64,000 nt of DNA from Schaalia georgiae DSM 6843 (GTDB taxonomy: Bacteria > Actinomycetota > Actinomycetes > Actinomycetales > Actinomycetaceae), in NCBI RefSeq assembly GCF_000429245.1, contig NZ_AUBM01000010.1, positions 124,001 to 188,000 of the forward strand, written 5' to 3'. Shown piece after piece: positions 55,466-64,000 of the stretch. The translations under genes were made by a program, and so were the position numbers. A model generated the notes under the pieces. The model was not told the origin of the DNA. It searched no databases and saw only the letters and a program-made list of their open reading frames with translations. Every line of letters starts with the position of its first letter. Position 1 is the first letter of the stretch.

Positions 55466-58147
55466 ATGGCATCCAACAAAGACCTCCTCAACGCCCAGCG
55501 CTACCAGAGGCGGCGCCTCACCACCGTGTTCTCCATGGGCCTACCCGGAGGGCAGGAGACCGAGCCCACCTCGATGACCGGCCCCATCGCCGTCGGAACG
55601 ATCCTGGCGATCATCATGGTCGTCGTCGCCGCCCTACTGGGCAAATTCGCGCCCGCACTGCCCGACAACTGGGAGAACGGGATGCTCATCACAGTCAAGG
55701 ACTCCGGTGAGCGCTACTTCACCTCCAAAGGCACCCTGCTGCCCCTCGGCAATATCACGACCGCGCGCCTGGCCAGCACCCCCGGCGAAATGACCACCTC
55801 CTCCGTCTCCGCCAGCGCGCTCGCCGAGATCCCCAGGGGCACGCCCATCGGCATCATCGGCGCCCCCGACGACGTCCCCACCTCCGAGCGCCTCCGCTCC
55901 GACCAGTGGACCGCCTGCGCCATCGGCACCGTGACGCGCACCTGGGTCGCCGGCGCCCCCCAGTCCCTCGTCGAGAACGGGACCGCCCTGGTGCGATCCG
56001 AGGGAACCGCCTACCTGGTCGCCGGCAACGCCAAGTACCGCATCGAGGACTCCGCCCTGTCCGGCGTCCTCATCGCCCTGGGGCTCGAGTCCTACAGCGT
56101 CGTCGAAGTGGACCCGTCCTGGATCGCCGTCTTCGCCGACGGCACCCCCATGGGGCCGCTCACCATCGACCGGGCCGGAACCCCCGTCACAGGGCTGCCC
56201 GCCTCCGTGTCGTCACCAGTCATCGGCTCCGTGCTGGCCGCCCAGGGCGACGCCCGCAAGTACATCGTCACCGCCGCCAGCACCATCGCCCCCCTCACCG
56301 AGGTGACCGCCGCCCTCTACTCCCTCGGTTCGCCCGCACTGGCCCAGCCCACCACCGTCCCCGTCGCCGAACTGGCCACCCTCACCATCGACACCAAAGG
56401 CGTGGGCCCCACCGACTGGCCCGCCACCATCAGCCCCCCCACCCCCGCCAACGCCCCCTGCGCGACCCTGGACCTGACGGGTACCACCCCCACCGCGAGG
56501 CTCAGCACCGTGCCGCTAACCGCCCTCGCCCCCGCCGACGACGCCCCGTCCAACAGTGGGACCGCGCCGTCCTCCGAGCCCTCCGCGGGCGACCTCGGCG
56601 TCGGCACCTCCGACGTGACATCCGGATCCACGGGGACCAACCCCGCCGCCAACGGCCCCAAAGTCATGGTCGCCGGAGGCTCGGGCGCCCTCGTCCGATT
56701 CACCGACGGCGGCGCTCTGGGGGCCACCGTCTTCGTCTCCGATGTCGGAGCCGCCCACCCCCTGGGCGAGAACGCCGACGACACCATCGCCCGCCTCGGG
56801 TGGACCGCCAACGACATCGTCACGATCCCCGTCGCCTGGCAGCGCCTCATCCCAGGAGGCGCGACCCTGTCCAACGCTCAAGTCTGGGCGGGGGTCCCCA
56901 CCTCCTCGAGCACACCCAACGGCCCCGTCACCGGAACCACCGGGATGGCCGTCCAACCCGCCACGCAGCCCAATGCCGAGGGCGAGGCGTGCAGCGCCGA
57001 CAAACCCCAGCTGATCCCCGCGCAGACCAGCATCATCAACCAACTCGGCCTGCGCAACGCCTGGAAGACCTCCGAGGGGGGCGGCGTCACTGTCGCCGTC
57101 ATCGACTCCGGCGTCCAATCGTCCAACGCGCACTTCAGCGGCGGTGCGCTACTGGCCGGAATGGACCTCACCGGGGAAGCGGACGGGCGCGTGGACACCT
57201 ACGGACACGGAACCATCGTCGCGGGGCTCATCGGAGCCCGTACCATCAAAGGCTCCGGACTCACCGGAGTCGCCCCCGCGGCCAAGATCCTGCCCATCCG
57301 CGTCTACCGCGACACCGAGAAAGAAACCCAGGACGCGGGGAACGGCCCCCGCATCGACCGCATGGCGCAAGGCATCACCGCGGCCTACAAAGCCGGTGCC
57401 CGCATTATCGTCGTCGCCCAGTCCACCCCGAACGACACGCCCCAGTTGCAGTCCGCCGTCATCGACGCCACCAAAGCGGGCTCCCTGGTAGTCGCCTCAG
57501 CGGGCACCAACACCGCCGAGGAGATCGACAAACCCCGCTACCCCGCCGCCTACCCGCAGGTCCTCTCCGTCGGAGCCATCAACCCCGACGGCACGCACTC
57601 CGACACCAACGCCCAGGGCGACACCATCGACATCACCGCACCCGGCTCCAACGTCCACTCCGCGTTCAAGGGCGGCGGCGACTGCATCTTCTCAGCGGAC
57701 ACCCCCGCCACCTCGTACTCGGCGGCCTACGTCGGGGGCATCGCCGCCCTCGTCGCCTCCGCCCACCCCAAAGAAACCCCCGCAGAATGGAAGTACCGCC
57801 TCACCGCCACGGCCCTGCGCCCCAACCCCGGAGAGCACTCCAAACTGGACGGATGGGGGATCGTCGCCCCCAGCGCGGCACTCGCCCTGGACCTGAACAC
57901 GATGATCCCCGGCCCCCCGCGCCCGGACGGCAAAACCTCCGCCCCCCTGACCATCGCCGCCGCCTCCCCACCGGATTTCTCCGTCAACTACGGGCCCCAC
58001 ATCCAACGCGTCACACTGGTCGTCACAGCGGGAGGGACCGCCGCGGCCATGATCCTCACCGTCATCCGCTGGCTGCGCCAACCGCGGCCCCGCGCCGCAG
58101 CGACGGCGCGACGCAAAGGCGGCGGCACCGGAGCGGTCGGCCGTTAA
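55466..58147 (+). CDS. EccB-mycosin (MycP) fusion protein
   Basis: 893 residues combining two core ESX components. Residues 1-480 are EccB-like: cytoplasmic LLNAQRYQRRRL, one helix (about 38-60), and an extracytoplasmic region with the EccB repeat pattern (AYLVAGNAKYRIEDSALSGV) and the terminal IPVAWQRLIPGG block. Residues 510-830 are a mycosin-type subtilase with an intact triad: D547 in AVIDSGV, H581 in YGHGTIVAG, S750 in PATSYSAAYVGG. A C-terminal helix (about 855-875, VTLVVTAGGTAAAMILTVI) re-enters the membrane, then a basic tail. In mycobacteria these are separate genes that associate physically, so the fusion fixes their 1:1 ratio. Confidence 0.88.
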   Translation: MASNKDLLNAQRYQRRRLTTVFSMGLPGGQETEPTSMTGPIAVGTILAIIMVVVAALLGKFAPALPDNWENGMLITVKDSGERYFTSKGTLLPLGNITTARLASTPGEMTTSSVSASALAEIPRGTPIGIIGAPDDVPTSERLRSDQWTACAIGTVTRTWVAGAPQSLVENGTALVRSEGTAYLVAGNAKYRIEDSALSGVLIALGLESYSVVEVDPSWIAVFADGTPMGPLTIDRAGTPVTGLPASVSSPVIGSVLAAQGDARKYIVTAASTIAPLTEVTAALYSLGSPALAQPTTVPVAELATLTIDTKGVGPTDWPATISPPTPANAPCATLDLTGTTPTARLSTVPLTALAPADDAPSNSGTAPSSEPSAGDLGVGTSDVTSGSTGTNPAANGPKVMVAGGSGALVRFTDGGALGATVFVSDVGAAHPLGENADDTIARLGWTANDIVTIPVAWQRLIPGGATLSNAQVWAGVPTSSSTPNGPVTGTTGMAVQPATQPNAEGEACSADKPQLIPAQTSIINQLGLRNAWKTSEGGGVTVAVIDSGVQSSNAHFSGGALLAGMDLTGEADGRVDTYGHGTIVAGLIGARTIKGSGLTGVAPAAKILPIRVYRDTEKETQDAGNGPRIDRMAQGITAAYKAGARIIVVAQSTPNDTPQLQSAVIDATKAGSLVVASAGTNTAEEIDKPRYPAAYPQVLSVGAINPDGTHSDTNAQGDTIDITAPGSNVHSAFKGGGDCIFSADTPATSYSAAYVGGIAALVASAHPKETPAEWKYRLTATALRPNPGEHSKLDGWGIVAPSAALALDLNTMIPGPPRPDGKTSAPLTIAAASPPDFSVNYGPHIQRVTLVVTAGGTAAAMILTVIRWLRQPRPRAAATARRKGGGTGAVGR

Positions 58148-58204
58148 CAGGCAGGCCGGGCACCCGTGATTTCGCTGCAGCGGACGGCCCCCCTCCCCCA
58201 GTCA

Positions 58205-58306
58205 CGCACACAAGGACCCTGATTTACGAAACACCCTCCGCACACAACGGCTTGATTCTGCCGTTGTGTGCGGAGCCCTGTTGCCTAATTCCGGCCCTTG
58301 TGTGCG
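58205..58306. repeat. Dispersed palindromic repeat, family B, copy B1
   Basis: Nested inverted repeats: an inner perfect 13-bp pair, CCGCACACAACGG (58238-58250) with CCGTTGTGTGCGG (58261-58273), and an outer pair, CGCACACAAGG (58205-58215) with CCTTGTGTGCG (58296-58306). A second copy in the same orientation lies at 62151-62252. It may also work as a terminator for the EccB-mycosin gene. Confidence 0.75.
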
Positions 58307-58323
58307 GCATAAAGGGAGAAGCG

Positions 58324-58356
58324 GCGCCCCGCACAGGTTGTTCCTGCGCGGGGCGC
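58324..58356 (-). terminator. Terminator hairpin of clpC
   Basis: GCGCCCCGC pairs with GCGGGGCGC, extended past one mismatch by CAGG/CCTG, with the loop TTGTT. It lies 130 bases beyond the clpC stop in its direction of transcription. Confidence 0.55.
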
Positions 58357-58486
58357 TCTCCTCGGAACCTCGTCGGTACCCGTCAGCGCCCGGGTGGGCG
58401 CGCAGTGCGAGACGTGGGTTCGGAACCGCGCCACAACGCCGCACCGGCCCGCACTAGAGCGGGCGCGCCCGGGCCATAGCAGCCCA

Positions 58487-60955
<2,469 letters not shown>

Positions 60956-61031
60956 ATCTCTCCTCACAATGCGGGCATCACCGGAACGCGCCAGCGGCGC
61001 GCCGATACGGCATCCCAATTGACTGGTACCC

Positions 61032-61037
61032 AGCCTA
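61032..61037 (-). promoter_or_regulatory. -10 element of clpC
   Basis: On the minus strand TAGGCT fits TANNNT and would give a clpC leader of about 70 bases. The candidate ClgR box lies 27 bases upstream of it. Confidence 0.45.
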
Positions 61038-61064
61038 CGGCGGGCACGAGCCCCACGCGCGTGA

Positions 61065-61078
61065 GTTCGCCGAGGGCG
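61065..61078 (-). promoter_or_regulatory. Candidate ClgR-binding site upstream of clpC
   Basis: GTTCGC-N5-GCG on the plus strand (CGC-N5-GCGAAC on the minus) matches the ClgR motif known for actinobacterial clp genes. It sits at about -40 to -55 relative to the start expected from TAGGCT, a normal activator position. Regulation is inference. Confidence 0.45.
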
Positions 61079-61210
61079 CAGGGGCCGCGTAATGCGAAGC
61101 CCTCCGATCAGCCAGCATTTACCGGCGGGCGCCGGGCAGGAACCCGTTCAGCCGACCGCGGGGGGCCGGACAGCACAATCGGCGCACTGCCCACCCGGGA
61201 CCCCAGCCCG

Positions 61211-61305
61211 CCGCTAGCGGAGCCAACCGGACGGCACAACCGCCGGGTCACGGCGACGGCCGACGGCCGCTAGCGGAGCCAACCGGACGGCACAACCTCC
61301 GGGCA
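61211..61305. repeat. Direct repeat of 56-base period
   Basis: Two copies of a block of about 37 bases, beginning CCGCTAGCGGAGCCAACCGG and continuing with the same ACGGCACAACC, at 61211 and 61267. One internal base differs between the copies. CCGCTAGCGG is itself palindromic. Confidence 0.7.
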
Positions 61306-61501
61306 CGCCCCGCGCATTGGGGTAGGCAGACGCTGAGATCAGTCAACCCATCGCTGCGGCCGGGCGCGCCCCGCGCATCGGGGTAGGCAACTGCCTGCCC
61401 GCCTCAGCTCCTGCCGGGGTGGTGGCGGGTGCGGCCCGGATAGGAGCCCGCTCTGCCTCTGGCGGGGCCGGTCAGCCGGTGTAGTCGGCGGGGCTGCCCG
61501 C

Positions 61502-61610
61502 GCATCGGGGCACGTTACGGCGCATTGGGGTAGGCAACGGGTCATTGGGGTAGGTTATTAACCTGCCCCAATGTGGGCTAACCTGCCCCAATGCATATTC
61601 TCCTACCCCA
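61502..61610. repeat. Dispersed palindromic repeat, family A, copy A3 (reverse orientation)
   Basis: Read on the minus strand this copy follows A2: direct core, CATTGGGGCAGGTTAGCCC, central palindrome with TTAATAA, then inverted cores. Several G-C pairs have become T-A (GGGGTAGG for GGGGCAGG). Further single cores lie at about 61312 and 61374. Confidence 0.7.
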
Positions 61611-61710
61611 GTACGCGTTCTCCCACCCAAATGCGGTTCACTGGGCTCCGGACCACGCTGCAGCCGTAGCCTCGAGCCACGGAGTGCGCCCGAGCCCCCG
61701 CGCAGCGGCT

Positions 61711-61833
61711 CCGTTTTCACAGCGATACCGACACGATGGGTCCCGTTTTCACAGCGCTACCTCCGCTTTCACAGCGCTACCACGCTTTGCAAGCGTTATA
61801 ACACTTGCAAAGTGACGGTATCCCTTTGAAAAC
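61711..61833. repeat. Direct and inverted repeat array, family C
   Basis: CCG(T/C)TTTCACAGCG(A/C)TACC occurs three times in direct orientation (61711, 61743, 61763). A palindrome follows, CTTTGCAAG / CTTGCAAAG (61785-61812) centred on GTTATAAC. An imperfect inverted copy of the direct unit lies at about 61817-61833. The order is the same as in the 7.2 kb array and family A. Confidence 0.7.
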
Positions 61834-62150
61834 TCAACTTCGCTTGCAAAACAGCTCAACCGCCACCCCAGCCGCCCCACTTTCCAATACAAAACTCCAC
61901 CCGGAGGGCACGACCGGCCAGGCGCAACACCAACCGGCCCGCTTCCCGATGCATAACTCCACCAGAAGGACTCAACCACACCTCCATACCACCGCACCAC
62001 ACACGGAGCCCGGCCAGGCACAGCCCCAATAACAACCAACAACCCTCAAGACGCATGGTCCACAAAACCAGACCATGCCAACACCATCGCATCCCCGCTG
62101 CCGCGCCAGCCGCCACAGAGCATCCCCCGAGGAAACCCAGGACGGTCCAG

Positions 62151-62252
62151 CGCACACAAGGGTCCTGATTCACGGAACATTCTGCGCACACAACGGCGTA
62201 ATTCCGACGCCCAGTGCGACGCCATGTTTCCTAATTCCGTCCCTTGTGTGCA
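62151..62252. repeat. Dispersed palindromic repeat, family B, copy B2
   Basis: It aligns with B1 along about 100 bases in the same orientation: outer CGCACACAAGG (62151-62161), inner CGCACACAACGG (62185-62196), then CCTAATTCCG and CCTTGTGTGC. The inner right arm is lost, so the central palindrome is broken in this copy. Confidence 0.7.
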
Positions 62253-62342
62253 GCACCGGACAGAGAGCAGACGCCGAGAAGGGAGGGGGATCGAACCCGC
62301 CGGGAGTACGGTGAACCGCGCCCGCTGCGGGACACCGCGCCC

Positions 62343-62768
62343 TCACGCCTCGACGAGCACCGTGAAAGGGCCGTCGTTGACCAACGACACCTCCATCATC
62401 GCGCCGAAGCGCCCCGTCTCCACGTGCAGCCCGCGTCCGCGCAGGTCGGCGACCACGGCCTCCACTAACGGCTCGGCCTCCGGGCCCGGGGCCGCGTGCG
62501 CCCACGAGGGGCGCCGCCCCTTGCGGGTGTCCCCGTACAGGGTGAACTGCGAGACCACCAGGACGGGCGCGCCCATGTCCTGCGCCGACGCCTCGCCGTC
62601 CAGGATGCGCAGCTCGGCGATCTTGCGGGCCACCACGGCCGCCTGCTGGGGCCCGTCGCCGCGCGCGACCCCCACCAGCGCCACCAGCCCCGGACCGTCG
62701 ATGGTTCCCACCACTTCCGAGCCCACCGAGACCGAGGCGCGCGTGACGCGCTGGATGACGGCGCGCAT
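62343..62768 (-). CDS. dtd: D-aminoacyl-tRNA deacylase Dtd
   Basis: 141 residues with the family start [15 protein letters not shown], the central [17 protein letters not shown], and the terminal [23 protein letters not shown] (given here as separate blocks GRFGAMMEV and [11 protein letters not shown]). Dtd removes D-amino acids and Gly from mischarged tRNAs in the cytoplasm. The cross-subunit Gly-cisPro motif appears as GPFT in place of the usual GPVT. ATG 62768 follows GGAGGG at a rather long distance. It lies 106 bases downstream of ygfZ on the same strand. Confidence 0.93.
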   Translation of the reverse strand: MRAVIQRVTRASVSVGSEVVGTIDGPGLVALVGVARGDGPQQAAVVARKIAELRILDGEASAQDMGAPVLVVSQFTLYGDTRKGRRPSWAHAAPGPEAEPLVEAVVADLRGRGLHVETGRFGAMMEVSLVNDGPFTVLVEA

Positions 62769-62874
62769 CAGCGGGTTCCCTCCGCCGCGCCCGCCAGCGG
62801 CACACCGTCGCCGCGGGCGCCAGTGAGCCCGGTCGCGGCGCGCACAGGAAGGGGAGGCGCCCACAGGACGCGCA

Positions 62875-64000
62875 TCAGCGGGACCCCAGTGCCGAGCCCA
62901 TGCCCCGCAGGGCGCCCGAGCCCCCGTCGGAGCGGCGGATCTGGCGCCCGCCCAGTTCCGCGCCTGGCCTCGACGCGGGAGAGGCCGTGCATTTGCCGTC
63001 CACGGGGACGATGGGCTCCTGAGCGGCGGCCACGCCGCCGATGTCGAAGACTTGCTCGGGGCCCACCGTGCGGGCCAGCAGCGCCAAGGCGACCGGCCCC
63101 TCGTCGGCGTGCCGCGCGACCGATGTGACGACCCCGACCGTGCGTCCCCCCACCTCGATCCGCGTTCCGGGCTCGGGCAGTTCCGAGCGCGAGCCGTCCA
63201 GCTGCAAGTAGGCCAGGCGCCTGGGGGGCCTGCCCAGGTTGACGACCCGGGCGATAGTCTCCTGCCCCCGGTAGCAGCCCTTGTCCGTGTGCACCGCCGT
63301 GCGGAGCCAATCGACCTCCGGGGGGATCGAGCGCGCGTCCGTGTCGATGCCCAATCGCGGCCGCCACGCGGCGACCCTCATGGCCTCCCAGGCCAGCGTC
63401 CCCGCCATGCGGTGTCCGTCGGCGGCCAGCCACGCCTCCTCGAAAGCAGCAGCCACCGCGCGTGGAACAACGTGGAACATCATCGGAGTTCGGGAGCCGG
63501 GGTGGCGGGCCCCCTGGTAGTAGGCCGCTCCTCCGGGCGCGACGCCGGGCCACGGGTCCTCCCACGTCCACTCGACGCCGGGCAGGGCGCCCACCGCGGC
63601 CGCGTCGTTCCCGCCGGCGCGCACCGAGGCGTAGACCGCGAGGTCGTCGCGCACCAGGACCCGGACCCGCAGCGCGAAGCGCATGGAGTCCAAGAACCCG
63701 GCCAGCGCGCCAGCGTCGGACCCCTCGGCGATCAAGTGGGTGGTCGTGCCGTCGTCGCTCGCGCCAGCCCAGTGCTCGATGCGGCCCTCGGGGGACAGGA
63801 CCAGCAGTTCGCGCGAGTCCCCCGGGCCCATGCCGGTGACGACCTGCGTGCTCAACGAGGTGAGCCACGTCTGTCGGTCCTCCCCGGACACGTCCACGAC
63901 CACCAGGTCCGGGCGGGCCACGAGGGCGCGCCCGCCCTCCAGGGCCCACTGCTCGCCCGAAGGGTCCCCGTAGTGCTGGGGCGCGGCGCCGGAAGCGCCG
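62875..64000 (-). CDS. ygfZ: YgfZ/GcvT-family folate-binding protein (5' end beyond window)
   Basis: At least 375 residues; the reading frame is open to the window edge. [19 protein letters not shown] upstream of the GTG at 63921 matches the usual actinobacterial N-terminus, so the gene starts outside the window. The YgfZ signature KGCYRGQE is present, together with a GcvT-like fold ([16 protein letters not shown]). YgfZ proteins use tetrahydrofolate to help maintain Fe-S enzymes. The C-terminal tail ([15 protein letters not shown]) looks disordered. It is followed by dtd. Confidence 0.88.
   Translation of the reverse strand, partial: GASGAAPQHYGDPSGEQWALEGGRALVARPDLVVVDVSGEDRQTWLTSLSTQVVTGMGPGDSRELLVLSPEGRIEHWAGASDDGTTTHLIAEGSDAGALAGFLDSMRFALRVRVLVRDDLAVYASVRAGGNDAAAVGALPGVEWTWEDPWPGVAPGGAAYYQGARHPGSRTPMMFHVVPRAVAAAFEEAWLAADGHRMAGTLAWEAMRVAAWRPRLGIDTDARSIPPEVDWLRTAVHTDKGCYRGQETIARVVNLGRPPRRLAYLQLDGSRSELPEPGTRIEVGGRTVGVVTSVARHADEGPVALALLARTVGPEQVFDIGGVAAAQEPIVPVDGKCTASPASRPGAELGGRQIRRSDGGSGALRGMGSALGSR

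Larger units (their letters stand above)
58148..58486. other. Convergent gap with repeat B1 and a terminator
   Basis: 339 bases between the EccB-mycosin gene and clpC. It holds repeat element B1 (58205-58306) and a second hairpin at 58324-58356. No coding signal is seen in the remainder. Confidence 0.6.
60956..62342. other. 1.4 kb repeat-rich region without genes
   Basis: Apart from the clpC promoter, this gap holds only repeats: a 56-base-period direct repeat (61211 and 61267), at least seven degenerate copies of the family A core (61312-61610), family C (61711-61840) and family B copy B2 (62151-62252). The section 61840-62100 is unusually CA-rich and GC-poor for this genome, with no coding signal. 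Open frames here lack ribosome sites and read as low complexity. Confidence 0.7.

Overview
The window is a very GC-rich actinobacterial chromosome segment with strong third-position G/C bias, GTG starts, leaderless starts and ATGA/GTGA gene overlaps. The gene set points to the Actinomycetaceae, possibly Actinomyces or Schaalia: a type VII (ESX-like) secretion locus, ClpC, MetX, pyruvate phosphate dikinase, an FTR1/P19 iron operon, and a kinase-FN3-MoxR-DUF58-transglutaminase cluster known from bifidobacteria. That assignment is inference from gene content; there is no rRNA or tRNA to anchor it.

Layout. 0-12.2 kb: housekeeping and accessory genes. These are a 2H phosphoesterase, a secreted NlpC/P60 hydrolase, MetX behind a candidate leaderless Met/Cys leader peptide, an alpha/beta hydrolase, an unrecognised acidic protein, a small Pro-rich ORF, a large FAD/Fe-S D-lactate-dehydrogenase-like oxidoreductase, and a DUF559-type nuclease-like protein flanked by near-identical repeats. 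12.6-21.6 kb (minus): an eight-gene iron operon with FTR1 permease, P19 lipoprotein, DUF2318 membrane protein, two MacB/FtsX-type permeases, their ATPase, an FMN-binding lipoprotein and the flavin transferase ApbE. A DtxR-like box lies in its promoter. 21.9-24.6 kb: pyruvate phosphate dikinase.

24.7-58.1 kb: a large type VII secretion supercluster. Its minus arm (44.7 to 24.7 kb) reads EccC, lipoprotein, a 2008-residue Ig/FN3 surface protein, MoxR ATPase, DUF58, transglutaminase-like protein, Ser/Thr kinase, PP2C phosphatase and an FHA module split by a frameshift. A second minus operon (53.9 to 46.4 kb) encodes two WXG100 proteins, a YbaB-like protein, an EspC-like protein, three further substrate-like proteins, a divergent mycosin and a membrane-anchored beta-propeller. 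The plus strand supplies two EccD-like proteins and an EccB-mycosin fusion. No EccE or EccA is seen. The layout suggests a secretion channel, its substrates, and a phospho-signalling module (kinase, phosphatase, FHA) linked to a surface protein.

58.5-64 kb: ClpC with a candidate ClgR box, a 1.4 kb repeat-rich gap, D-aminoacyl-tRNA deacylase, and a YgfZ protein cut by the window edge. Several gaps (7.2, 10.6, 12.3, 58.2 and 61.2-62.3 kb) carry families of direct-plus-inverted repeats with shared architecture but unrelated sequences. I could not assign them a function.
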